Positions 1 to 7,750 are shown, numbered from the stretch's first letter. The stretch: 18,503 bases of DNA from Promethearchaeota archaeon (GCA_004524515.1 SDNV01000051.1:1-18503), one strand, 5' to 3'. Translations and numbers: made by a program. Notes: a model not told the origin generated them from the sequence alone.

Positions 1-25
1 ATTTTTGATATGATTTTGAATGCTT

Positions 26-97
26 TTAGACTTTTTTACTTAAAAATTTTAAGAGATTTAAGGTTTTAAACTGAATGATTTTGTTCTTAACCTTCAT
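26..97 (-). CDS. Short ORF or broken/partial gene start at the left edge
   Basis: An ATG at 97 (minus strand) is preceded by a perfect AGGAGGG ribosome-binding site (complement of 104-110) with a 6-base spacer, the best Shine-Dalgarno site in the window. The frame reads 23 residues, mostly Lys/Ile/Leu, and stops at TAA (26-28). I do not recognise the peptide. Just before the stop is a run of six A on the coding strand. A one-base shift there would let the frame stay open to the window edge. It could therefore be a small peptide gene, or the start of a larger gene broken by a frameshift or assembly error. Without the sequence to the left this cannot be settled. Confidence 0.3.
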   Translation of the reverse strand: MKVKNKIIQFKTLNLLKFLSKKV

Positions 98-157
98 TTT
101 TTTCCCTCCTCTATTCAAATTTATTATATCCACATTTCACATTAAAGAGAAAAATTT

Positions 158-167
158 TTTTATAAGA
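158..167 (+). promoter_or_regulatory. Candidate TATA box for the HTH regulator gene
   Basis: TTTATAAG lies about 35 bases upstream of the ATG at 197. A start of transcription about 26 bases downstream would give a leader under 10 bases, which fits the absence of a ribosome-binding site before that ATG. A second AT-rich box, TTATTATAT at about 120-129, could serve either strand. Confidence 0.4.
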
Positions 168-196
168 TTTTGCTTTGTACTATTAGGATATTGACG

Positions 197-1195
197 ATGG
201 AAAATTTAATACAAAAAGTCGACTCAATTTTAAAAGAGGCACATTTCGAAACCTTTCGTTTTGAGACCTCCACCAAGAGAGCTAAGTTCTGTTTTGATCT
301 CTTGGTAAAGAAAGATAACTTCGTTTTTTTGGTAAAAGTTTTTCCAAATATTGATAATTTAAATGAATCAATAGTCGAAAATATCAAATTATTATCGGTT
401 TTATTAAATTCAAAACCGTTATTAATCGGCATTAAGAATAGATATCAATATTTAGAAGATGATACTATTTATATGAGAGATGACCTTCCTTTCATGACAT
501 TAAACACATTACGACATGTTTTAATCCAACAGAAATATCCCCATATCGTTGCTCAAAGAGGGGGAGGGATCATATTTCTCGACGGAAGTTTGATGAAAAA
601 TCTAAGAGAAAACAAAAATATCTCAAGAAAGGATATCTCTGAAGAATTAGGAGTAACCAAAAGAACCATTAGCTCCTATGAAAATGAAACCATGCGCCCT
701 TCCCAACAAATTGCGGAGAAAATTCTCAAAATTCTTGAAGATAAATCGATTTTTAGAAGAATTAATATCTTTGAATGGAATTTAAAATTTAATTTTATGC
801 AAGAAGAGAGTACGAAAAAACAAGAATTAACAGATTTTGAAACCCATCTCCAAGATATATTTGAGGATATTGGAGTGTCAACTTTTTGGTATAAAAAGGG
901 ACAGGTTCCTTTTGAATTATCTCTCTTTTCTAAGAATTACGTATTAAATGAGAGTAATGAGTTTTATCCCGTTTTCTCGGGACTTTCTCAAGAGAATTCC
1001 AAACCTACTAAATTAAATCTTGAACATCTCATGTCTTTTGCTAAAATTTTTCATAAAAATGCTTTTTTCATAGTTAATGATGATTATCGAATCTCTGATA
1101 TTTTTAAAACAATCGGAATGCCAGTAATCAAGTTGAAAGATTTAGAAAAAATTGATACTGAAGACGATTTCGTTGAGTTAATTGAAGAAAACTAA
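197..1195 (+). CDS. Archaeal XRE-type HTH transcriptional regulator (COG1395-like)
   Basis: This is a predicted DNA-binding regulator of 332 residues, counted from the ATG at 197; an upstream in-frame TTG at 170 would add nine unlikely residues. Residues about 131-182 form a Cro/XRE-type helix-turn-helix (SLMKNLRENKNISRKDISEE, then LGVTKRTISSYENE). Residues 1-125 match the pattern of the archaeal COG1395 family, with a segment like FDLLVKKDNFVFLVKVFPNI that may form a nuclease-like fold without a known catalytic role. The C-terminal half (about 200-332) is family-specific with no motif I can name. Its targets are unknown. The gene overlaps rnhB by 14 bases, so the two are probably cotranscribed and translationally coupled. 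The family assignment is by pattern recognition; the HTH itself is clear. Confidence 0.85.
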   Translation: MENLIQKVDSILKEAHFETFRFETSTKRAKFCFDLLVKKDNFVFLVKVFPNIDNLNESIVENIKLLSVLLNSKPLLIGIKNRYQYLEDDTIYMRDDLPFMTLNTLRHVLIQQKYPHIVAQRGGGIIFLDGSLMKNLRENKNISRKDISEELGVTKRTISSYENETMRPSQQIAEKILKILEDKSIFRRINIFEWNLKFNFMQEESTKKQELTDFETHLQDIFEDIGVSTFWYKKGQVPFELSLFSKNYVLNESNEFYPVFSGLSQENSKPTKLNLEHLMSFAKIFHKNAFFIVNDDYRISDIFKTIGMPVIKLKDLEKIDTEDDFVELIEEN

Positions 1196-1859
1196 TTTAA
1201 TATGCGGAATTGATGAAGCAGGTCGGGGACCAGTCATAGGGCCGCTTGTTTTATGTGGAGTTTGCTTTGACCACGCTAAGCTACACTTTTTAAAAGAAAT
1301 TGGAGTCAAAGATTCGAAAAAATTATCTTCCAAAAAAAGGAGGATATTAGCCCAATTAATAAAAGACAATTGTCAATCCTTCGAAATTATAATACTTTCT
1401 GTCAAGGAGATTGATCAACGGGAAGAAAATAAACTTACTTTAAATCAATTAGAAGAATTAAAAATGGCAGAGATCATTAATAAGTTACGACCTAATATCG
1501 TTTATATAGACGCTGTTGATGTTAATGAGGAACGATTCGGGAAATCCATAAAGAATTTAGTGCAATATCAACCTATAAAAATTATTTCAAAACATAAAGC
1601 TGATGATATTTATCCGATAGTATCCGCAGCTTCAATAATCGCTAAAGACAAAAGAGATTCTATTATCGATAAATTAAACAAAGAATATGGAAATATGGGT
1701 TCTGGGTATCCCTCTGATAAACGAACGACTGATTTTATTAGACGATGGGTTAAAAAAAATAAAAGTCTACCTTATTTTGTTAGAACCTCATGGGAAACTA
1801 CAAAAAAAATCATAACTGAGGAAATCAGGAATAAAAAAATTACTGATTTTTTTGAATAA
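1182..1859 (+). CDS. rnhB: Ribonuclease HII
   Basis: RNase HII cleaves the RNA strand of RNA-DNA hybrids and initiates removal of ribonucleotides misincorporated in DNA. The 225-residue protein is normal length for the archaeal enzyme. The acidic catalytic set is visible: D11 and E12 in the opening GIDEAGRGPVIGP motif, D110 in VYIDAVD, and D141 in KHKADDIYPIVSAASIIAK; the GSGYPSD and RTSWETT segments are also typical. The start is almost forced: an in-frame TAA at 1179-1181 directly precedes the TTG at 1182, and the conserved motif begins seven residues later. There is a 14-base overlap with the upstream HTH gene. The stop codon ends at 1859 and the convergent flpA stop begins at 1860, with no spacer. 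Confidence 0.95.
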   Translation: MKKTNLICGIDEAGRGPVIGPLVLCGVCFDHAKLHFLKEIGVKDSKKLSSKKRRILAQLIKDNCQSFEIIILSVKEIDQREENKLTLNQLEELKMAEIINKLRPNIVYIDAVDVNEERFGKSIKNLVQYQPIKIISKHKADDIYPIVSAASIIAKDKRDSIIDKLNKEYGNMGSGYPSDKRTTDFIRRWVKKNKSLPYFVRTSWETTKKIITEEIRNKKITDFFE

Positions 1860-2552
1860 TCATTTTTTTTTTACTATGAGAATAATATGATTTGCAGCGT
1901 ATTTATGGATATTTATACTTTCTACAATTTCATACCCTGCATTTTCAAGAGTGTTTTTCTCTTGTTTATAAATTTTTTCTGATTTTGAAATACTATCTAT
2001 TGATTGAGATTTAATCGCTAAAATTACTAAGCCACCGCTTTTTAGATAATAATTTGCGTTTAAGACGGCGATTTCTGCTTGATTTGGTTGGGCTACATCT
2101 TGATATATCAACTCAATTTCATTAAAAATAGATTTAGTATAAGTATCCGGATATCTCGCATCCGCTAAGATGGGGATGATATTTTTTCTATTAGTGGTAT
2201 TTTGAATTAATTGTCTTATACTTCGTTCAGCAAATTCAATTCCATAAATAACTCCATTCTTGATAATATCAGAAAGATGTGAAATAGTCGTGCCTGAAGA
2301 TGCGCCTAAGTACAGACAAATTGTATTATTGGATATAAAATTACTTGTAGGATTTTCGATTATTAACGCAGCTAATTTACTTCTATATGGATCCCATTCT
2401 CTAAATTCCTCATTTTTATATTCAATAATTCTTTCTCCATAAACCTGATGACCCGGAACTAGATTTTTAGAATAAAGCCGGATATTGTTGGATGGTCCAG
2501 ATATATATACCCCGTAAAATTTAGGATGGGGTCTTATTTCTATTTTACTCAC
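1860..2552 (-). CDS. flpA: Fibrillarin-like rRNA/tRNA 2'-O-methyltransferase
   Basis: Fibrillarin is the SAM-dependent methyltransferase of the archaeal box C/D ribonucleoprotein, which 2'-O-methylates rRNA and tRNA at sites chosen by guide RNAs, together with Nop5 and L7Ae. The signature is intact: YLGASSGTTISHLSD (SAM loop), YGIEFAERSIRQL, DARYPDTY and DVAQPNQAEI; the overall length is usual for archaea. Two GTG starts are possible. The one at 2552 (230 residues) is chosen because a GGTGAT ribosome-binding site lies four bases before it; the GTG at 2561 (233 residues) is part of that site. It is the last gene of a four-gene minus-strand block, only 7-16 bases after uxuA. Its partner nop5 heads the same block but is separated from it by two sugar-acid genes. 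Confidence 0.95.
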   Translation of the reverse strand: MSKIEIRPHPKFYGVYISGPSNNIRLYSKNLVPGHQVYGERIIEYKNEEFREWDPYRSKLAALIIENPTSNFISNNTICLYLGASSGTTISHLSDIIKNGVIYGIEFAERSIRQLIQNTTNRKNIIPILADARYPDTYTKSIFNEIELIYQDVAQPNQAEIAVLNANYYLKSGGLVILAIKSQSIDSISKSEKIYKQEKNTLENAGYEIVESINIHKYAANHIILIVKKK

Positions 2553-2568
2553 TTTTATCACCTTATTT

Positions 2569-3627
2569 TTATTGTTGTTTGTTTTGAAGAGTTTTTTGTA
2601 TCCCTTCCCAAAGTCCCGTCAAATACATTACTCCTAATGCCCGATCATATAAACCATATCCTGGACGTCCTTTCTCTCCCCAGATCATCCTTCCATGGTC
2701 TGGACGTATAGCTCCCGTATATCCGATCTCCACAAATGCTCTCATTGCCCCATACATGTCAACATCCCCATATTCAGTGGGATGCTCCACCTCATGAAAA
2801 CTAAACTCCCCAGTTCGTTTAATATTTCGTAAGTGGGCAAATGGAATTCTCCCCATTGCTCCATACTTACGTATACACTTTATTAAATCCATTTTTGAAT
2901 TTGGTCCAAACGACCCAACGCAAAATGTGATTCCATTTGAAGGACTATCCACAATTTTAATAAAGCGCTCCAATGCTGATTCACCAGTAATAATTCTAGG
3001 AAGATTAAAGATGGGCCAGGGAGGATCATCTGGATGGATCCCCATTTTGATCCCATATTCTTCCGCTACCGGAACTACTTTTTTCAGAAAATATTCTAAA
3101 TTAGACCATAATATCTCATCATTAACTTCAGAATACGCATCTAAAAGAGTCTCTAGCTGCTTTTTTTTATAACTTGTTGCCCAGCCCGGAAGATCTAATG
3201 ACTCCTTTCTTAAATCTATTTTTTTCAACTCATCATGATCATAGGAGAGAGAAGTGGATCCATCAGAATGCCTCATTGCCAGATCAGAACGGGTCCAATC
3301 AAAAACGGGCATAAAATTATAACAAAGAATTTTTATTCCAAGAGATCCCATATTTCGAATACTCTGACAATAGTTTTCAATCAATTGATCGCGAGTTGGG
3401 CGCCCTAATTTAATATCTTCATGGATCGGGATGCTTTCAATCACAGAAAACTTCAAACCCGCAGCTTCAATCTTCTTTTGAAGAGAATATATTTTTTCCT
3501 TAGGCCATACTTCACCTATAGGTACATCATATAAAGCAGAAACTATACCTGTAACTCTTGGAATCTGTCTAATATACTCTAGCGGGATTGGATCATTAAC
3601 TCCATACCATCTAAATGTCATTTCCAT
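2569..3627 (-). CDS. uxuA: D-mannonate dehydratase
   Basis: UxuA dehydrates D-mannonate to 2-keto-3-deoxygluconate in glucuronate breakdown. The 352-residue protein has the family pattern throughout: MTFRWYG near the start, YNFMPVFDWTR (103-113), GIHPDDPPWPIFNLPRI (about 196-212), the metal-site Cys236 in GITFCVGSFG, His265 in FAHLRN, and RPDHGRM (308-314). It lacks the insertions of the longer E. coli enzyme. A GAGGT ribosome-binding site (complement of 3636-3640) precedes the ATG at 3627. It lies 53 bases after the oxidoreductase gene and directly before flpA. With that neighbour it gives two consecutive steps, fructuronate to mannonate to 2-keto-3-deoxygluconate; no isomerase, kinase or aldolase lies in this window. 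Confidence 0.95.
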   Translation of the reverse strand: MEMTFRWYGVNDPIPLEYIRQIPRVTGIVSALYDVPIGEVWPKEKIYSLQKKIEAAGLKFSVIESIPIHEDIKLGRPTRDQLIENYCQSIRNMGSLGIKILCYNFMPVFDWTRSDLAMRHSDGSTSLSYDHDELKKIDLRKESLDLPGWATSYKKKQLETLLDAYSEVNDEILWSNLEYFLKKVVPVAEEYGIKMGIHPDDPPWPIFNLPRIITGESALERFIKIVDSPSNGITFCVGSFGPNSKMDLIKCIRKYGAMGRIPFAHLRNIKRTGEFSFHEVEHPTEYGDVDMYGAMRAFVEIGYTGAIRPDHGRMIWGEKGRPGYGLYDRALGVMYLTGLWEGIQKTLQNKQQ

Positions 3628-3680
3628 CTTATATTAACCTCGATTTAAAGATTAAAATTATTAATTCTTAAATTCTCTTA

Positions 3681-4538
3681 CTATACTCCGGAATAGGCCG
3701 AAAAACCCCCATCAACGGGAACAATTATTCCATTTACAAAACCAGAGGCTTCTTCGTCAATTAACCAAAGAAGAGTCCCTAGTAAATCTTCGGGAACACC
3801 AAAACGCTGCATTGGAGTGTGACTCATAATTTTTTCAGCTCGAGGAGTGTATGTCCCATCTTTGTTAATTAACAAATTTCGATTCTGATCTGTTAGAAAA
3901 AATCCGGGAGCAATCGCATTTACCCTAATTCCGACTTTAGATAAATGTACAGCAAGCCACCTAGTAAAATTACTTAATGCCGCCTTAGCGGCACTATATG
4001 CTGGAATTTTAGTTAGGGGTCGAAATGCATTCATGGAAGAAATATTGATAATTACTGCTCCTTTTTGGTTAATCATTTTTTTGGCGAACACTTGGGTTGG
4101 CAAAAGAGTCCCAATGAAATTTAAATTAAATACAAATTCAAAACCTTCCAGATCTAAATCAAAAAAAGTCACCAACGCTTCATTTTTAATCTTTAAATCT
4201 TCAAGTGTTAAAAATTCATTGGAAGTAGTCCCTTTAGGATGATTCCCTCCCGCACCGTTTATAAGGATATGATGGGGACCAAATTTATCTGTAATAATCT
4301 CTTCAGCTTTTAATAAACTGTCTATATTTAACACATTAGCCTCAATTGCTATTGCACTTCCTCCATCTGCATTGATCTTATCAGCTATTTTTTTTGCGGC
4401 CTCTTTTCGTAAATCAAGAACCGCAACATTGGCCCCACATTTACCAAGTGCCTCTGAAAAACATCCACAAAGCACGCCTCCTCCTCCCGTTACCACCGCA
4501 GTCTTTCCTTTTAAATCGATATTTAACGGAACTTTCAT
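3681..4538 (-). CDS. uxuB: SDR oxidoreductase, probable D-mannonate (fructuronate) oxidoreductase
   Basis: This is a 285-residue NAD(P)-dependent short-chain dehydrogenase. Visible features are the nucleotide loop TGGGGVLCG (17-25), NGAGG (94-98), the ISSMN strand with catalytic Ser at 167-168, and the YSAAK pair Tyr181/Lys185. An extra segment at about 100-130 is typical of the SDR-type mannonate oxidoreductases (Bacillus YjmF/UxuB-like) rather than of ordinary 250-residue SDRs. That resemblance plus the adjacent uxuA supports reduction of D-fructuronate to D-mannonate; another sugar-acid or 2-keto-gluconate dehydrogenase cannot be excluded. The ATG overlaps the nop5 stop by one base (TAATG), so translation is probably coupled to a ribonucleoprotein gene, which is odd for a catabolic enzyme. 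Confidence 0.8.
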   Translation of the reverse strand: MKVPLNIDLKGKTAVVTGGGGVLCGCFSEALGKCGANVAVLDLRKEAAKKIADKINADGGSAIAIEANVLNIDSLLKAEEIITDKFGPHHILINGAGGNHPKGTTSNEFLTLEDLKIKNEALVTFFDLDLEGFEFVFNLNFIGTLLPTQVFAKKMINQKGAVIINISSMNAFRPLTKIPAYSAAKAALSNFTRWLAVHLSKVGIRVNAIAPGFFLTDQNRNLLINKDGTYTPRAEKIMSHTPMQRFGVPEDLLGTLLWLIDEEASGFVNGIIVPVDGGFSAYSGV

Positions 4539-5758
4539 TAGTTCTTCCCTCTCTTCTTCTTGCCCCTCTTTTTCTTTGATGGTTTTTTAGGTTCAACTTG
4601 CTTTTTCGGAGGTTGTGGGTATTTTTCTTCAATTTCCTTTATTTTCTCTTCCACATCTCTTAATAAATCATTTCCAATGAATTCACCCCTAAAAAAATCC
4701 ACTTTAGACGCAATTCCAATCTTTCCTGCAATTAATCGTGATATCTTTCCCCGTTGATGATATTTACTACTTCTAATCTGTTTCCATTGAAATATTAATC
4801 CATGTTTGGGTCTCTTATCTCCCGTTCTAAGAAATCTATACAATGCTTTTTCTGCCCCCAATAATTGGACTCTTGAAGCGGGCATATACGCAAGTTTTTT
4901 TAAACTTCCAGCTTTTGAAATCAGCTTAGCCCCTACTAAAGGACCTACAATTGCATTAAGGTTAGGAGCGGTTTTTTCCATTAAATTCTCTAAATAATCC
5001 TCCAATTCATTTCTATAAGCATCAAAAGATAAGATTTGATTTGCGTAATCTTGAATGACATTGAGATCAAATGACGCTCCCATCGATTCAGAGGCTTTTT
5101 TAACTAAAAAATTCGCAAATTCTTCTTTAAATTCAAAATTTTGTTGAATATTAGGCAAAATATAATTTTCCCTATCGCCTAAAATGGACACTAATTTAGC
5201 AAGTTGAATATTATCTTCAATTAATTTATCAGTTAATTCTGGAAAATGCAAACCATACCATTCTGCTAAACGATTGGAAAATAAACTTAAAGATTTTTTA
5301 ATAATCTCTAGAGTTTCTATAATTTGAATAATAATTACATCATCTTGCGCGCCCGCTTGACTAACTTTTTTTTTAGTAAGTTCTTCATTAATAGTCTTAT
5401 ATTTTTCTAAAATCTGCTCATGAGATAAAAACAAACCGACTTTCTTAATTTGATTTTCTAAATTAAATCTAAAATTCTTAAATTCCAAAGAAGTTGTATC
5501 GAAAATAGTACTATATTCTAATTTTTCTGAGGTTAGACGTTCCAATTGTTTATTATCAAAAATAAATTCGTTGAAACCTGAATTTTTCAGTTCTAAAAGA
5601 AAATCTTCATATTCTTTGTTAATCGATTTTGACTGAATTGATTCATAAAATTCGATTATTTTCTGATCATTATAGTTAAAATCAATGAAATTTATAATAT
5701 TACCTGATTCATCCAATGCAAATATTCCGATGATGGTATCAACAATGAAGCACTTCAT
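4538..5758 (-). CDS. nop5: Nop5 (Nop56/58-like) box C/D RNP scaffold protein
   Basis: Nop5 bridges fibrillarin, L7Ae and the guide RNA in the archaeal box C/D methylation complex. In this 406-residue protein the N-terminal fibrillarin-binding domain (1-110) is followed by a coiled-coil region (about 115-260). The highly conserved Nop domain runs about 264-354, with APNLNAIVGPLVGAKLISKAG, MPASRVQLLGAEKALYRFLR and HGLIF. A Lys-rich tail (384-406) resembles the basic tails of eukaryotic Nop56/Nop58 and probably contacts RNA. It heads the minus-strand block, with a TATA box about 60 bases upstream. Archaeal nop5 is usually directly followed by flpA; here two hexuronate genes come between. Confidence 0.95.
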   Translation of the reverse strand: MKCFIVDTIIGIFALDESGNIINFIDFNYNDQKIIEFYESIQSKSINKEYEDFLLELKNSGFNEFIFDNKQLERLTSEKLEYSTIFDTTSLEFKNFRFNLENQIKKVGLFLSHEQILEKYKTINEELTKKKVSQAGAQDDVIIIQIIETLEIIKKSLSLFSNRLAEWYGLHFPELTDKLIEDNIQLAKLVSILGDRENYILPNIQQNFEFKEEFANFLVKKASESMGASFDLNVIQDYANQILSFDAYRNELEDYLENLMEKTAPNLNAIVGPLVGAKLISKAGSLKKLAYMPASRVQLLGAEKALYRFLRTGDKRPKHGLIFQWKQIRSSKYHQRGKISRLIAGKIGIASKVDFFRGEFIGNDLLRDVEEKIKEIEEKYPQPPKKQVEPKKPSKKKRGKKKRGKN

Positions 5759-5818
5759 TTTATTTACTAGTATTTATTATTAGGGATTTAAATTATCTCC
5801 AACAAAAACTATTATAAT

Positions 5819-5827
5819 TATTTATAG
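5819..5827 (-). promoter_or_regulatory. Candidate TATA box for the nop5 block
   Basis: The complement of 5819-5826 reads TATAAATA, centred about 65 bases before the nop5 ATG. It predicts a transcript starting near 5796 with a leader of about 40 bases, and would drive all four minus-strand genes. Confidence 0.5.
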
Positions 5828-6143
5828 ACGATTCTTTCTAAAAAACATTTTTTCTTAGATTTTTTAAGAAATTTTTCAAAGGTCATAATGATATAAAGAT
5901 AAAAGAATAGCAAATTAAGAATGTGGAGAAATTGAGGAAAAATGAAACATAAAACTACGAAAAAGAAGGATTGAAAACCAAGGAAATGGGGATGAATAAG
6001 AAATATAAAGGAAGTAAATAAATGATAGAATTTATAATATTTTTTTTCCCTTTGAAAAGAAAAAATTAAAAATGTAAGAAGAAATCAAAAATTCATGTCA
6101 CCCTAATAAATTTAATTTGATTGCGAATATATTTTCTTTTAGT
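5828..6143. other. Gene-free AT-rich interval between nop5 and the TnpB-related gene
   Basis: I find no convincing gene, tRNA or box C/D RNA here. Only frames of about ten residues open on either strand. The plus strand is strikingly purine-rich from about 5925 to 6020. The interval probably holds the left end of the TnpB-related element, but I see no terminal hairpin I could defend as that end. Confidence 0.4.
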
Positions 6144-6145
6144 AC

Positions 6146-6153
6146 CTATAAAG
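6146..6153 (+). promoter_or_regulatory. Candidate TATA box for the TnpB-related gene
   Basis: CTATAAAG lies about 45 bases before the ATG at 6194, predicting a leader of roughly 18 bases. Confidence 0.4.
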
Positions 6154-6193
6154 GAAAGAATTAATAAATAAAAAATAAATATATGAAAAGAAT

Positions 6194-7713
6194 ATGATTC
6201 AAACTACTATATTTCGCTTGTATCCTACTCCTATACAAGAGAAGATGTTAAGTAGCATATTTAGAATTTACAATAGAGTAAAGCGAATTGGATATAATTT
6301 ACTTTTTGATCTAAAAGACATGGATTATACCAAAACAGAAATTAGAAAGATTATTCAACCATATTTGATGAATATTTGTCAGAATAACCCTTACGTAAAT
6401 TCAATTTTAATTCATAATGAAATGAAACTTGAACAACAACAAACTTGGAATATAAAAAGAGTAAAATATATGAAACTCCAAATTGAAACAATTCAAGACA
6501 AAATCAATCAAGTTAAATCAAAAGACAAGAAGGATAGAAGGTTAAAAGGATTATATGGCCGTTTATCATCAATACAGAACAAAGTAAACAACTTAAAACT
6601 TAAACCAGTTGTATTTGGCACGAAATCCTTATTTCGACAGAGAATATTGGGGAGAATTACAAGAGAAGAATTTCTTATAAGAAGAGATTCTTCATTTTTT
6701 TGTATCGGAAAAAAGCAAGGGATAAATTTGAATCTTAAGGTACTTCCTAATGAAACTTTAAAAATTCGAACTTTTTCAAAAGTAAAAAGTAAGAAATGGT
6801 TGATTATTCCATTTTCAGTTAATCAAAGACAAACCAAATGGTTTAATAAGATATTTAAAGTCGAGAAATATACTATAGCCATCAAACGAAGAATTGTAAA
6901 AGGAGAAATCCGTTATTTTGCCCATGTATCTTATAAACTTCCGGAATTAGAATTGAATTATAATTTCTCTAATGGGGCAATTGGTCTCGATTTTAATTAT
7001 AATTTCATATCTCTTAGTAATGTGGATAAAGACGGAAATTTCAAGAGTTATCAAGAGTTAGGATTTAAAAATTTGCATACGTTAAGAAAGAACAAGCGTA
7101 ATGAATATATTAGCTATAAAATGGATAAAGTAGTGAATTACTGTATTAATAAGAAGAAAGGCTTAGTAATTGAGGATTTAGCTTTTGAACAAACCTTTTC
7201 ATATAATAAAAAATCTAATAGAAAATTAAATAACTTCAAAACCACCGCATTAACCATATTAGAGAGAAAATGTATCAAAAAGGTGTGGCAATTAGAAAAG
7301 TTCACCCTGCATATACTTCTTTAATTGGTAAATATAAATATTCACGTTCACTTAACTTATCTACTCACATTTTAGCAAGTTATGTGATTGCTCGAAGAGG
7401 TTTAGGATTTGAGGAAAAATTCCCACCAATATACAAGTGGTTGCTCTCACAAGTCGGAGTTAATTTAAAGCTCCGTTTGAAAAAGAACAGTCCGAACGGT
7501 AATTGGTCACAGATCCATGACTTCTTCAAGCATAGCGGGATAACCTCCTTCAAGACTTCGGAGATAGTTAGAAAAAAATTATTGATGAAGGATGTCTTGA
7601 ACTCGGTGACGAGCGAACAACCTGATAACCTTAAGGTTGAACTTTCTAGCGCTAGAAAGATTGAAGATTGGAATAAACTATGGAATTGTATTAATCTTCC
7701 CAAATGTTTATAA
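6194..7713 (+). pseudogene. TnpB-related (IS200/IS605 family accessory) nuclease gene with a frameshift
   Basis: TnpB proteins are RuvC-like, RNA-guided nucleases of IS200/IS605-type elements. The first frame (6194-7324) carries the N-terminal RLYPTPIQ segment, a basic helical region, RuvC-I Asp266 in GAIGLDFNYN and RuvC-II Glu327 in LVIEDLAF. The rest lies in another frame (from about 7282 to 7713), starting GVAIRKVHPAYTSLIGKYKY and ending in an IARRGLGFEEKFPP segment. Joining at the A5 run at 7277-7281 gives about 506 residues, so one A appears to be missing there. Relative to classic TnpB there is no CxxC zinc finger between RuvC-II and III, and a His (LSTHILASYVIARRG) stands where RuvC-III Asp is expected. 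There is no tnpA nearby. A real mutation and a homopolymer sequencing error are both possible. Confidence 0.75.
7602..7699 (+). ncRNA. Candidate structured RNA (omega-RNA-like) or element right end overlapping the 3' end of the TnpB-related gene
   Basis: Four perfect stems follow each other within 98 bases. CTCG-GTGA-CGAG (7602-7613) has a GNRA-type loop. AACC-TTAA-GGTT lies at 7627-7638. The 18-base palindrome CTTTCTAGC/GCTAGAAAG lies at 7642-7659. GAAGATT (7663-7669) pairs with AATCTTC (7693-7699). Known TnpB guide (omega) RNAs overlap the 3' end of tnpB and run to the element's right end, which is where this sits. That it is transcribed or bound by the protein is inference. Confidence 0.4.
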
Positions 7714-7743
7714 ATAATCGTAAGGTTATAAGATAATAAGGTT
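7632..7743 (+). repeat. Three copies of TAAGGTT at the 3' end of the TnpB-related gene
   Basis: TAAGGTT occurs at 7632-7638, 7721-7727 and 7737-7743, the last two only 16 bases apart and just before pyrD. The complement AACCTTA at 7627-7633 could pair with any of them. They may be subterminal repeats of the mobile element; chance is possible for 7-mers in AT-rich DNA. Confidence 0.3.
7709..7716 (+). promoter_or_regulatory. Candidate TATA box for pyrDK, overlapping the transposase stop
   Basis: TATAAATA overlaps the TAA stop (7711-7713) of the TnpB-related gene and lies about 40 bases before the pyrD ATG, giving a predicted leader of about 13 bases. The pyrDK promoter therefore sits at, or is supplied by, the end of the mobile element. 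Confidence 0.45.
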
Positions 7744-7750
7744 TTAAAAA

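Noticed and set aside
1..196. Box C/D guide RNA near the left edge or in other gaps, given the nop5/flpA genes
   Set aside because: I found no properly spaced RTGATGA and CTGA box pair in any intergenic region.
160..432. 90-residue open frame on the minus strand opposite the HTH regulator
   Set aside because: It lies wholly within the regulator gene, which has clear family motifs, and its own translation shows no recognisable domain.
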